A stretch of 9,645 bases of DNA from Alphaproteobacteria bacterium (lineage in GTDB: Bacteria; Pseudomonadota; Alphaproteobacteria; Rickettsiales; UBA8987): contig JAHFPR010000064.1 of assembly GCA_023269645.1 (NCBI GenBank), positions 1 through 9,645 of the forward strand, read 5' to 3'. This document shows positions 1-6,070 of the stretch, piece after piece (within the stretch, counting starts at the first letter, position 1; each line of letters starts with the position of its first letter). The translations under genes were made by a program, and so were the position numbers. The notes beneath the pieces are model-generated. The model had not been told where the DNA came from. It worked only from the letters and a program-made list of their open reading frames with translations, and searched no databases.

Positions 1-1097
<1,097 letters not shown>

Positions 1098-1112
1098 ATT
1101 CCTTCCTGTTTT

Positions 1113-1201
1113 CTCCCCTCCCGCTTGCGGGACGGGCAAGTAATCCGAGCCATGCCGTAGCGTTAGCGAAGGCAGTCTGGATTAGTGGGGAGGGTGTTTT
1201 T
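1113..1201 (+). terminator. Large imperfect hairpin with T-run, possible guaB terminator
   Basis: Nested complementary arms are visible: CTCCCC (1113-1118) with GGGGAG (1187-1192), TAATCC (1141-1146) with GGATTA (1179-1184), and TGCC (1153-1156) with GGCA (1171-1174). A small hairpin CCCGC-TT-GCGGG (1120-1131) sits in the left side. Five Ts follow at 1197-1201. It begins 15 bases after the guaB stop, so it could end guaB transcription, but its length and mismatches are more like a mobile palindromic repeat than a compact intrinsic terminator. Confidence 0.45.
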
Positions 1202-1222
1202 CCGCAAGCAAGGCACACCCCC

Positions 1223-1427
1223 TCCGCAAATCCGGCCAATACATTCGTAATTATCCCCTTGAAGCAAGTACCCCGTCATTCCCCGACTTTTTGCGTAAGC
1301 AAAAAGTATAGGGGAATCCAGGCCTGCTGCAAGAATAGATCGCCCTATAATTGCTTCGCAATTCGGGCGATGACGGCCTTACTTGCTTCAAAGGGATAGT
1401 TGCCAATACATTGGCTCGGATTTACTA
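1223..1427. repeat. Nested palindromic repeat element
   Basis: The outer arms (about 1223-1270 and 1380-1427) are imperfect inverted copies of about 45 bases. The inner ends are nearly identical: TACTTGCTTCAA on one strand of each, followed by GGGATA and, further out, ATTGG and CGGATTT. Inside lie shorter inverted ends, CCGTCAT (1273-1279) and ATGACGG (1370-1376), enclosing two hairpins. These are ACTTTTTGC-GTAA-GCAAAAAGT (1286-1307), extended by CCCC/GGGG, and AATTGC-TTC-GCAATT (1349-1363), extended by CGCCC/GGGCG. No coding potential was recognised. The arrangement suggests one small element inserted into the loop of another. Together with the hairpin at 1113-1201 it fills most of the 343-base gap after guaB. 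Confidence 0.7.
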
Positions 1428-1440
1428 CGACCTCGCGGGA

Positions 1441-1791
1441 TTACTGATACACGCACTTATGCTTCACGCACACCGGATCGCCCTTCGGCTCGGCGCAGCC
1501 TTTATCGCAGCTTCCGCAGATGCGGTCGTAGGTTTCCTTCAGTGCGGTGATGCGGGTGATCGGCTCGTTGATGTTCATCAGCGGGTTGCAGGGCAGCGGG
1601 CAGCCGAGTGGAACGGCGATGCACTCGCTGTCGTCCCGGCAGTAATTCCCGTGATCCATCTCTGTTTTAAGGCTCTGGATAACGATACCGCACTGCTCCT
1701 TCCCCGGCGATTTGATGATGATGTTGCTTTCCGCAGATGCGGGCGCGGCGATGAGTAGTATCGCAAGGGTGATTATCCAGATTTTCCGCAT
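1441..1791 (-). CDS. Small secreted cysteine-rich protein, family not recognised
   Basis: This is a 116-residue protein starting at ATG 1791-1789 and ending at TAA 1443-1441. The start was chosen because it begins a textbook signal peptide (MRKIWIITLAILLIAAPASA, cleavage likely after ASA, giving ES...). An upstream in-frame ATG at 1854 would put 21 polar residues before it. GGAG lies 11 bases upstream. The mature part of about 96 residues holds ten cysteines, in order QC, YC, EC, GC, PC, IC, SC, GC, VC, KC, an even number that fits up to five disulphides in the periplasm or outside the cell. The first 19 bases overlap the end of ybgC on the same strand, so the two are probably co-transcribed and translationally coupled. 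I recognise no family and assign no function. Confidence 0.75.
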   Translation of the reverse strand: MRKIWIITLAILLIAAPASAESNIIIKSPGKEQCGIVIQSLKTEMDHGNYCRDDSECIAVPLGCPLPCNPLMNINEPITRITALKETYDRICGSCDKGCAEPKGDPVCVKHKCVYQ

Positions 1792-2237
1792 GGCGCGATG
1801 ATCTCCGAAAGTGCTCCCGGTATTTTTATAGGCTTGAACTCCCGGCTGACGCAAGCGATTTTTACCCGCAGAGCGGCGAGCACTATTCCCCCTCTCTCAA
1901 GGGGGGAGGGTTCCGCAGGATACGAATCGTTGGCGCGGTGAATGGCTCCGGGGTGAGGGCGGCGAATCACTTGCGCCATCTCGAAACTCGCGCGGGCATG
2001 GGAGGCGACGGCGGTTTCCACCACCAGCATATCATCCAGCCGCGCGGGAGCCTTCAAATCCAGCGTGGCGTGGCGCACCACGAAAAAGCACTCCAGCGCG
2101 GATTGATTCACCCCGGCCTCGCGCAGAAACTCCGTCCGTGCCCGCTCGGCGAATTTCAGGTAATTGGCATAATACACCACCCCGCCTGCATCGGTATCCT
2201 CGTAGTACACGCGCAGGGGGAAGAGGTGGGGTGTCAT
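1773..2237 (-). CDS. ybgC: YbgC-type acyl-CoA thioesterase with in-frame repeat insertion
   Basis: This is a hotdog-fold thioesterase of the YbgC/4-hydroxybenzoyl-CoA family, which hydrolyses acyl-CoA in the cytosol and is linked in proteobacteria to the Tol-Pal envelope system. It has 154 residues. The family signature VYYEDTDAGGVVYYANYLKF (10-29) is present. Asp16 matches the catalytic Asp18 of E. coli YbgC, and Tyr23 stands where E. coli has His25. APARLDD (63-69) and the late strand RVKIACV (124-130) also match. Between them residues about 94-117 are extra compared with E. coli YbgC, which joins these strands with about nine residues; the extra piece reads like a palindromic repeat. The start ATG 2237-2235 has AAGGA six bases upstream. 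The gene downstream is a small secreted protein, not tolQ, which often follows ybgC in proteobacteria. The thioesterase call is firm; retained activity is an inference. Confidence 0.9.
   Translation of the reverse strand: MTPHLFPLRVYYEDTDAGGVVYYANYLKFAERARTEFLREAGVNQSALECFFVVRHATLDLKAPARLDDMLVVETAVASHARASFEMAQVIRRPHPGAIHRANDSYPAEPSPLERGGIVLAALRVKIACVSREFKPIKIPGALSEIIAPCGKSG
1886..1957 (-). repeat. Palindromic-type repeat inserted in frame in ybgC
   Basis: The segment encodes about 24 residues (PHPGAIHR...PLERGG) absent from E. coli YbgC. On the minus strand it opens with CCCTCACCCCGG and closes with CCCCTTGAGAGAGGGGG, a style shared with the neighbouring intergenic palindromes. Its length, about 72 bases, is a multiple of three and has no stop in the ybgC frame. 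It falls in a turn between beta strands, where an insert could be tolerated. Exact borders are uncertain by a few codons. Confidence 0.65.
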
Positions 2238-2243
2238 AGTGTA

Positions 2244-2248
2244 TCCTT
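2244..2248 (-). promoter_or_regulatory. Ribosome binding site of ybgC
   Basis: AAGGA on the minus strand lies six bases before the ATG at 2237-2235. It supports that start over any later one. Confidence 0.7.
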
Positions 2249-2260
2249 ATGCTTTGCTCC

Positions 2261-2307
2261 CCCCTCGCGGAGGAGAGCGGCGGTTTTACCTGAAACCGCG
2301 TGAGGGG
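2261..2307. repeat. Palindromic repeat upstream of ybgC
   Basis: The outer arms CCCCTC (2261-2266) and GAGGGG (2302-2307) enclose the inner hairpin GCGGTTT-TACCTG-AAACCGC (2280-2299). It ends 13 bases before the ybgC ribosome binding site, so it would lie in the leader of any transcript reading through from trcR. There is no T-run on either side, so a terminator role is not supported. Its CCCTCA...GAGGGG style resembles the insert inside ybgC. Confidence 0.65.
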
Positions 2308-2337
2308 TTACTGCCGCAGGCCAGTGTCACGGCCATT

Positions 2338-2463
2338 CTACATCTTCGCCGCACGTTTCTGATGCCTGCGTTTTTTGAGGATGGCGTTTTTTGAGGATGG
2401 CGAAGTCGTTTTCTATGGGGTTGAAGTCTGGAGAATACCTGGGGAGATAGAGCCGGCTGTTTA
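2338..2463 (-). pseudogene. IS630-type transposase relic, C-terminal end only
   Basis: The minus strand encodes LYLPRYSPDFNPIENDFAIL, the C-terminal DDE-domain signature of IS630-family transposases (LPxYSPDxNPIE, with Glu as the last catalytic acid). Nothing of the rest of the transposase is present: immediately upstream the frame runs into the CGTCATT palindrome. A perfect 16-base tandem duplication (2369-2384 and 2385-2400, unit CGTTTTTTGAGGATGG) breaks the frame downstream of the motif. Without it, the frame would run KKRRHQKRAAKM to TAG at 2340-2338. This is a dead fragment that makes no active enzyme. No terminal inverted repeats were recognised. Confidence 0.8.
2369..2400. repeat. 16-base perfect tandem duplication
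   Basis: Two adjacent identical copies of CGTTTTTTGAGGATGG lie inside the transposase relic. The unit is not a multiple of three, so it shifts the frame. The run of six Ts makes replication slippage a plausible origin. Confidence 0.9.
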
Positions 2464-2495
2464 CGTCATTCTTTCCCGCGAAGGCGGGAATGACG
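2464..2495. repeat. Short CGTCATT palindromic repeat
   Basis: Arms CGTCATT (2464-2470) and AATGACG (2489-2495) enclose CCCGC-GAAG-GCGGG (2475-2488), with CTTT (2471-2474) unpaired on the left. It abuts the transposase relic and lies 40 bases beyond the trcR stop. There is no adjoining T-run. The same CGTCATT ends occur in the inner element at 1273-1376. Confidence 0.8.
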
Positions 2496-2535
2496 GTATT
2501 CCTTACTTTGTGTAAACACTTCAAGCAAAAACGCC

Positions 2536-3120
2536 TTACGCCGAAGCACTGGCCTTTTTGGCCTGGGATTTGCCGGCTCTTTTGCCTTCCTGCTCTTTCT
2601 GCTTTTCGATTTTATCCACCACCGCGAAAAGATCCGTCTGTGTGCACAGGCCGAGCAGCACGGGGTCGCGCGGGCGGATGTTGCTCATGTTCCAGTGCTC
2701 GCGGCTGCGGATGGCGGAAATCGTGCTTTTCGTCGTGCCGATGAGCTTGGCAACCTGCATATCCGAAATATCCGGATGGTGCTTGATGAGCCATGCCACC
2801 GCATCCGGCTTGTCGCCACGGCGCGCAACGGGGGTATAGCGGTTTTTCACCTTTTTCTGGGTTTTCACGTAGGTGTTGAAGGAGGAATCCATCTGCAGAT
2901 GGTGCTCCGGATCGGCCTCGCCCGCCGCAATCTGCTCCTTCGAGAGAATGCCGCGCGCGATAGGATCCTGACCCAGAATGCCACTGGCAACATCGCCGTC
3001 GGCAATGCCTTGCACTTCCAGCTTGTGCATCCCGCAGAACGCAGCGATCTGCTCGAAGCTGAGCTTGGTGTTCTCGACCAGCCATACGGCGGTGGCTTTA
3101 GGCATCAGGGGCAGGCTCAT
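2536..3120 (-). CDS. trcR: Cell-cycle transcriptional regulator TrcR (DUF1013)
   Basis: This 194-residue protein matches the DUF1013 family by recall: the conserved N-terminus LMPKATAVWLVENT (5-18), FEQIAAFCG (22-30), GIADGDV (38-44), RYTPVARR (94-101), a predicted helix-turn-helix stretch (about 104-141, with KLIGTTKSTISAIR) and PRDPVLLGLC (150-159). The C-terminal 24 residues are Lys/Ala-rich. In Caulobacter TrcR associates with RNA polymerase and helps control cell-cycle genes; the role here is by homology. The start ATG 3120-3118 is preceded by GGAG ten bases upstream. Met6 is a possible alternative, but the family begins with a short leader before MPKATAVWLV. It has its own strong promoter and appears to be a single-gene unit, with only repeats between its stop and ybgC. 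Confidence 0.93.
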   Translation of the reverse strand: MSLPLMPKATAVWLVENTKLSFEQIAAFCGMHKLEVQGIADGDVASGILGQDPIARGILSKEQIAAGEADPEHHLQMDSSFNTYVKTQKKVKNRYTPVARRGDKPDAVAWLIKHHPDISDMQVAKLIGTTKSTISAIRSREHWNMSNIRPRDPVLLGLCTQTDLFAVVDKIEKQKEQEGKRAGKSQAKKASASA

Positions 3121-3169
3121 GGCTTGAAATCTCCGTTACGCTAACTTGAGAATGCTTGGGGGAGCGCGC

Positions 3170-3198
3170 TTTATAACGGGAGATACGCCGCGTGTCAA
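3170..3198 (-). promoter_or_regulatory. Near-consensus sigma-70 promoter of trcR
   Basis: On the minus strand a perfect -35 TTGACA (3198-3193) is followed by a 17-base spacer and the -10 TATAAA (3175-3170, five of six consensus). Transcription would start near 3163, giving a leader of about 40 bases before the trcR ATG. No CtrA box was seen here, so the element suggests steady, strong expression. Confidence 0.8.
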
Positions 3199-3229
3199 GG
3201 GGCTTAAGTCCAGGGCTGCTCCATTCTGT

Positions 3230-3261
3230 TTTCCCCTCTCCCGCACACGGGAGAGGGGAAA
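3230..3261. repeat. Perfect 14-bp hairpin after the CHAP gene
   Basis: A perfect stem of 14 base pairs (3230-3243 with 3248-3261) has the loop CACA; the left arm reads TTTCCCCTCTCCCG. It lies 24 bases after the stop of the large minus-strand gene and upstream of the trcR promoter. It could hold back read-through or protect the mRNA 3' end, but the minus strand continues AACAG with no T-run, so it is not a standard intrinsic terminator. It may be another palindromic repeat. Confidence 0.8.
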
Positions 3262-3284
3262 TAGCGAGAATTGAACAGACGGGG

Positions 3285-5909
3285 CTACGTTCCGCCGCGA
3301 TCCGGATGCCGGGAATCATTCGGCGCGCCGAGGAGCTGGTAGCGCGGCGAGGTGGTCTCCCCGCCCCGGTGGCGTTCCTCGCCCGGTTCCAGCCCGGATT
3401 CCTGCCCCCGCTTCGTGGCGACAGAGTGCTTCTGGGCGAATTTATGCAGTTTCTCAATAGAATAGAACCCCTGGAACGTGCCCGGATGCGCCCCCTGGCT
3501 CTTCGGAGGCCATTCGATAGGCTGGGTGATGGTGGCGGCTCCGTGCTGGCCGTTCGGATTATAGGCAATAATGATGTGCCTGGTCTTTGCCTGATGCACA
3601 TTCTGCTCGCCATCCGAGGTAATAACCTCTTTGGATTCTTTCTTTGTGCCCACGGATTTCACCATCGCCCAATGGCCGCTCCATTTCAGGACATCGCCTT
3701 TCTCTGGCAAGACATGAGGATTCGCAGGCACAAACGCGCCAGATGCATCCAGCCATTGCTTCATGCCGCTTCCTCCGTGGATGGGGGTCAGCCCCGATGC
3801 TTCAAGCAGCTTCGCATCAAACGCATCGCAATAATTCGCGCCGGGGCGGCCTGAAAAAGCACTGGCGTGCGCGGCATCCCCCACGCCCTGCTTGCCTGCC
3901 CGGTCTATCCTGGTGCGCACTTCTTCCAGCGTGGCGGGCGGGTTGAAGAGCAGTTCCGGCTTCTCATACTCCGCGCGTGATTTCGTCCCGTAGCGGATTT
4001 CGCTCGCAGGAAGTTCGGCAGGCTCATGGTGAGGCCGACCGAGATTCGGCGGCACTATGCGGGCATTCTGATCCGCCCCCGCGTGGAACGGCGAAGGGTA
4101 GGAATATTTCGCAGCGCGCTTCTTTTCCGCTTCGTCATTTGGCTCCGGCTCATCATCTTTGGTGAAGTAATCTTTTACCCCCGTGCGCTTGCGCACCTTG
4201 CGGAGTTCCGTCCGCTCCACTACATCGGCGCGGTCTTCTGCTGTGACAAGTTTCTGCGCCGCGTCCGCCAGCTTTTTTGCCTTATCCATCTCCAGCCGGG
4301 AAACATTCTGCAGCGAAGCTGCCAGCTTTGCAATGGCCGCATCGGAGAAGCGGTCATGCTCCTGATGCGCGGCTTCCTGCGCCAGTTTTCCACGGTTTTC
4401 CAGCGATTCCCGCCATGTACCGAGTTTTTTTGCCTGCGCGCGCAGGTCTTCTATTTCCTGGGTGAACCCGGCTTTGTTATCGAGTTCGGGTGCTTTGCTT
4501 TTTTCCGCATCGTCAACACCTGGCCGCTTGTAGGTGTATTCCCCGCCCTTGATATGCGCGCGAACATCAAAATGTTCGCTTTCCTTCCAGAACGCCCCCA
4601 CCTCCTGCGCGAGCTTCGCGCCCTCTTTCTTCAGCGCGCCGCCTGCATGGTTTTTCTGTGCGGTTTCAAGTTTTGTGGCAAGATTTTCCGCTGCGGCTTC
4701 CAGCTTCCCGGCGTCCTCAATCACATCCTTGTGCGGCATCCCGCCCGTGAGGGTATCCCGTATTTCTTCGAGGTTGCTCAGCATCCTCGCTGTCAGTGCC
4801 CGCTGGTCTTCGAGAAGCTCCCCAAGCTCCGCAGCTCCCCCTTGTTTCTCCAGTGCCTGCACCTGTTCGCCCAGGGATTTGTGCGCGCTTTCCAGCGTAC
4901 TGACCGCATGGCCGAGCCGCGCGTCGGCGATTTCAACATGGTAGCCGGCTTTGGGGGCAAGTGCGCTATCGGCATCCACCAATTGCGCATGGAGCGTGTG
5001 CAGCATATCGTTGAAGGCTTTGTGGATTGCCTGCTCGCCGGGGTCGGTGGTTTCCTGGAGGGTTTCCTCCAGATCTTTCTGCAGCTTCCCGATGGCTGCG
5101 CTGCGCCCGCGCACCTGCCTGTCCACATCGTTGAACAGGGCGGCAGTGCCACGATCCGGCGCAGTGTGGCTTGCGCCAAGTGCCACGGTTTTTTCCATGA
5201 CCTTCAGCAGCGTTTCAATGCGGGTGTTCTGATCCTTTATCCGCTCTGCGTAGGCATCCGGATCCACTTCCTCCACTTCCTCGCTGCTGTGGAGGATGTC
5301 GTGCACAAGCTCGCGGAAAAGTATCAGCACCTCGCCCATAAGGTTGGGCGTGTGGGCGGCGTAGCCAAATTCCTCCGGGGTGAATTCCTGCGTCATGCCA
5401 TCCACCAGCGGCTTGAAAACGGGATTGCGGTTGAAATCCTTTGCCCGCTGCAGGGATTTCGCTTCGTTCTCCAGCTCCTCAAACAATACAGGCAGGTTAT
5501 GGGGGTCAGACGTTTCGCCCAACTCCAGAATTTTATCAATCAACGCTTTCCGCTCATTATAGACGGGGAGCCATTCCTTCATCGCCTCCACCACTTCGCC
5601 CTTGGCGGCGAGCCGGGCTTCGTCCGCTACTTTCTTGTCGGCGAGTGCCTTGGCGTAGGCTTCCTCGATGGGCATATCGGCCAGCGGATCTTTCTGATGC
5701 GCCCGCGCTTTCGCCAGTTCCGCAGCATTATCCTCCACCCTGTGCTGCAGGTAGCGCGGCCCCCCCACACCCACGGCACTCGCAAGCAATGCACCCGCGC
5801 CGAGGAGGGTGTTCCGGACGGTATGCGACTCTGAATCTTTGCCGGTGCGGTCTTTCTTTGCCATCTGCCGTGAACCGAAAATGCGGTTATTGCCTGTTTC
5901 CGGGCGCAT
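3285..5909 (-). CDS. Large coiled-coil protein with C-terminal CHAP hydrolase domain
   Basis: This 874-residue protein has no family name I recognise as a whole. Residues 1-31 are polar and basic. Residues 34-50 are hydrophobic (TLLGAGALLASAVGVGG), possibly a membrane anchor or weak signal. Residues about 55-575 are charged, Ala/Glu/Lys-rich helix, probably coiled coil. A Pro-rich linker (about 585-660) leads to a domain at about 668-800 with YCDAF (Cys694), GDVLKWSGHWAMV (His746) and EQN (Glu768, Asn770). The order Cys, GDxxxWxGHxAxV, E-x-N fits CHAP amidases/endopeptidases that cut peptidoglycan. Cys694 is the only cysteine in the chain, which supports a nucleophile role. A basic 40-residue tail follows. 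The start at 5909 has AAGGG four bases upstream; Met16 (5864) is an alternative. It is divergent from ntrY, with a CtrA box 34 bases upstream. Cell-wall cleavage is inferred; a secreted effector is possible. Confidence 0.85.
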   Translation of the reverse strand: MRPETGNNRIFGSRQMAKKDRTGKDSESHTVRNTLLGAGALLASAVGVGGPRYLQHRVEDNAAELAKARAHQKDPLADMPIEEAYAKALADKKVADEARLAAKGEVVEAMKEWLPVYNERKALIDKILELGETSDPHNLPVLFEELENEAKSLQRAKDFNRNPVFKPLVDGMTQEFTPEEFGYAAHTPNLMGEVLILFRELVHDILHSSEEVEEVDPDAYAERIKDQNTRIETLLKVMEKTVALGASHTAPDRGTAALFNDVDRQVRGRSAAIGKLQKDLEETLQETTDPGEQAIHKAFNDMLHTLHAQLVDADSALAPKAGYHVEIADARLGHAVSTLESAHKSLGEQVQALEKQGGAAELGELLEDQRALTARMLSNLEEIRDTLTGGMPHKDVIEDAGKLEAAAENLATKLETAQKNHAGGALKKEGAKLAQEVGAFWKESEHFDVRAHIKGGEYTYKRPGVDDAEKSKAPELDNKAGFTQEIEDLRAQAKKLGTWRESLENRGKLAQEAAHQEHDRFSDAAIAKLAASLQNVSRLEMDKAKKLADAAQKLVTAEDRADVVERTELRKVRKRTGVKDYFTKDDEPEPNDEAEKKRAAKYSYPSPFHAGADQNARIVPPNLGRPHHEPAELPASEIRYGTKSRAEYEKPELLFNPPATLEEVRTRIDRAGKQGVGDAAHASAFSGRPGANYCDAFDAKLLEASGLTPIHGGSGMKQWLDASGAFVPANPHVLPEKGDVLKWSGHWAMVKSVGTKKESKEVITSDGEQNVHQAKTRHIIIAYNPNGQHGAATITQPIEWPPKSQGAHPGTFQGFYSIEKLHKFAQKHSVATKRGQESGLEPGEERHRGGETTSPRYQLLGAPNDSRHPDRGGT

Positions 5910-5942
5910 TTCGCCCTTAATTCCAAGTGTACCACAGAAAGA

Positions 5943-5957
5943 TTAACAAAGCATTAA
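5943..5957. promoter_or_regulatory. CtrA-binding box, perfect TTAA-N7-TTAA
   Basis: TTAACAAAGCATTAAC (5943-5958) contains two TTAA half-sites seven bases apart, the full CtrA consensus of alphaproteobacteria, with the extra C on the right. It lies 34 bases upstream of the CHAP-protein start at 5909 and about 113 bases upstream of the ntrY-like ATG at 6071, so it could serve either gene. No good -10 was found at the usual distance in either direction; on the minus strand the nearest candidates are poor. If the box overlaps a -35 for the minus gene, transcription would start near 5905-5910, which would favour the alternative start at 5864. Confidence 0.65.
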
Positions 5958-6031
5958 CGCGCGGGAAAATTCTTGTGCAGGCCTGGATAAGTGCACCATT
6001 CCGGGCTTGCCCTGGCCATGCAACCCCGCTA

Positions 6032-6045
6032 GAATCCGCAGATTC
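6032..6045. promoter_or_regulatory. Pair of GANTC (CcrM-type) methylation sites
   Basis: GAATCCGCAGATTC holds two GANTC sites four bases apart and is palindromic except for one base pair. It lies 25 bases upstream of the chosen ntrY-like ATG. GANTC is the CcrM methyltransferase site in alphaproteobacteria, and promoter sites can couple expression to chromosome replication. Two sites so close could occur by chance, so the regulatory role is inference. Confidence 0.4.
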
Positions 6046-6070
6046 CCAACCAAACGATGCGCGCCGCGCC

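Noticed and set aside
1098..1440. CRISPR array or small RNA gene in the gap after guaB
   Set aside because: The repeats are inverted, not evenly spaced direct repeats, and no promoter or tRNA-like fold was recognised.
1351..1758. Plus-strand open frame over the cysteine-rich gene and repeat
   Set aside because: It starts inside a palindromic repeat and runs antisense to a gene with a clear signal peptide; no domain was seen.
2500..2535. Intrinsic terminator after trcR
   Set aside because: A short T-run follows the stop, but no stable hairpin precedes it, and the nearby CGTCATT palindrome has no T-run.
3192..3854. Plus-strand open frame starting before the 14-bp hairpin
   Set aside because: It is antisense to the CHAP domain region and shows no motif of its own.
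4026..5834. Long plus-strand open frame (602 codons) opposite the CHAP gene
   Set aside because: The product has no recognisable motif and an odd composition rich in Phe, Cys and His. The minus strand carries the coherent coiled-coil and CHAP sequence.
5927..6070. Extended N-terminus of NtrY from GTG 5927
   Set aside because: The 48 extra residues are not membrane-like or family-like, there is no Shine-Dalgarno, and they would cover the CtrA box and GANTC pair. They are better read as control region.
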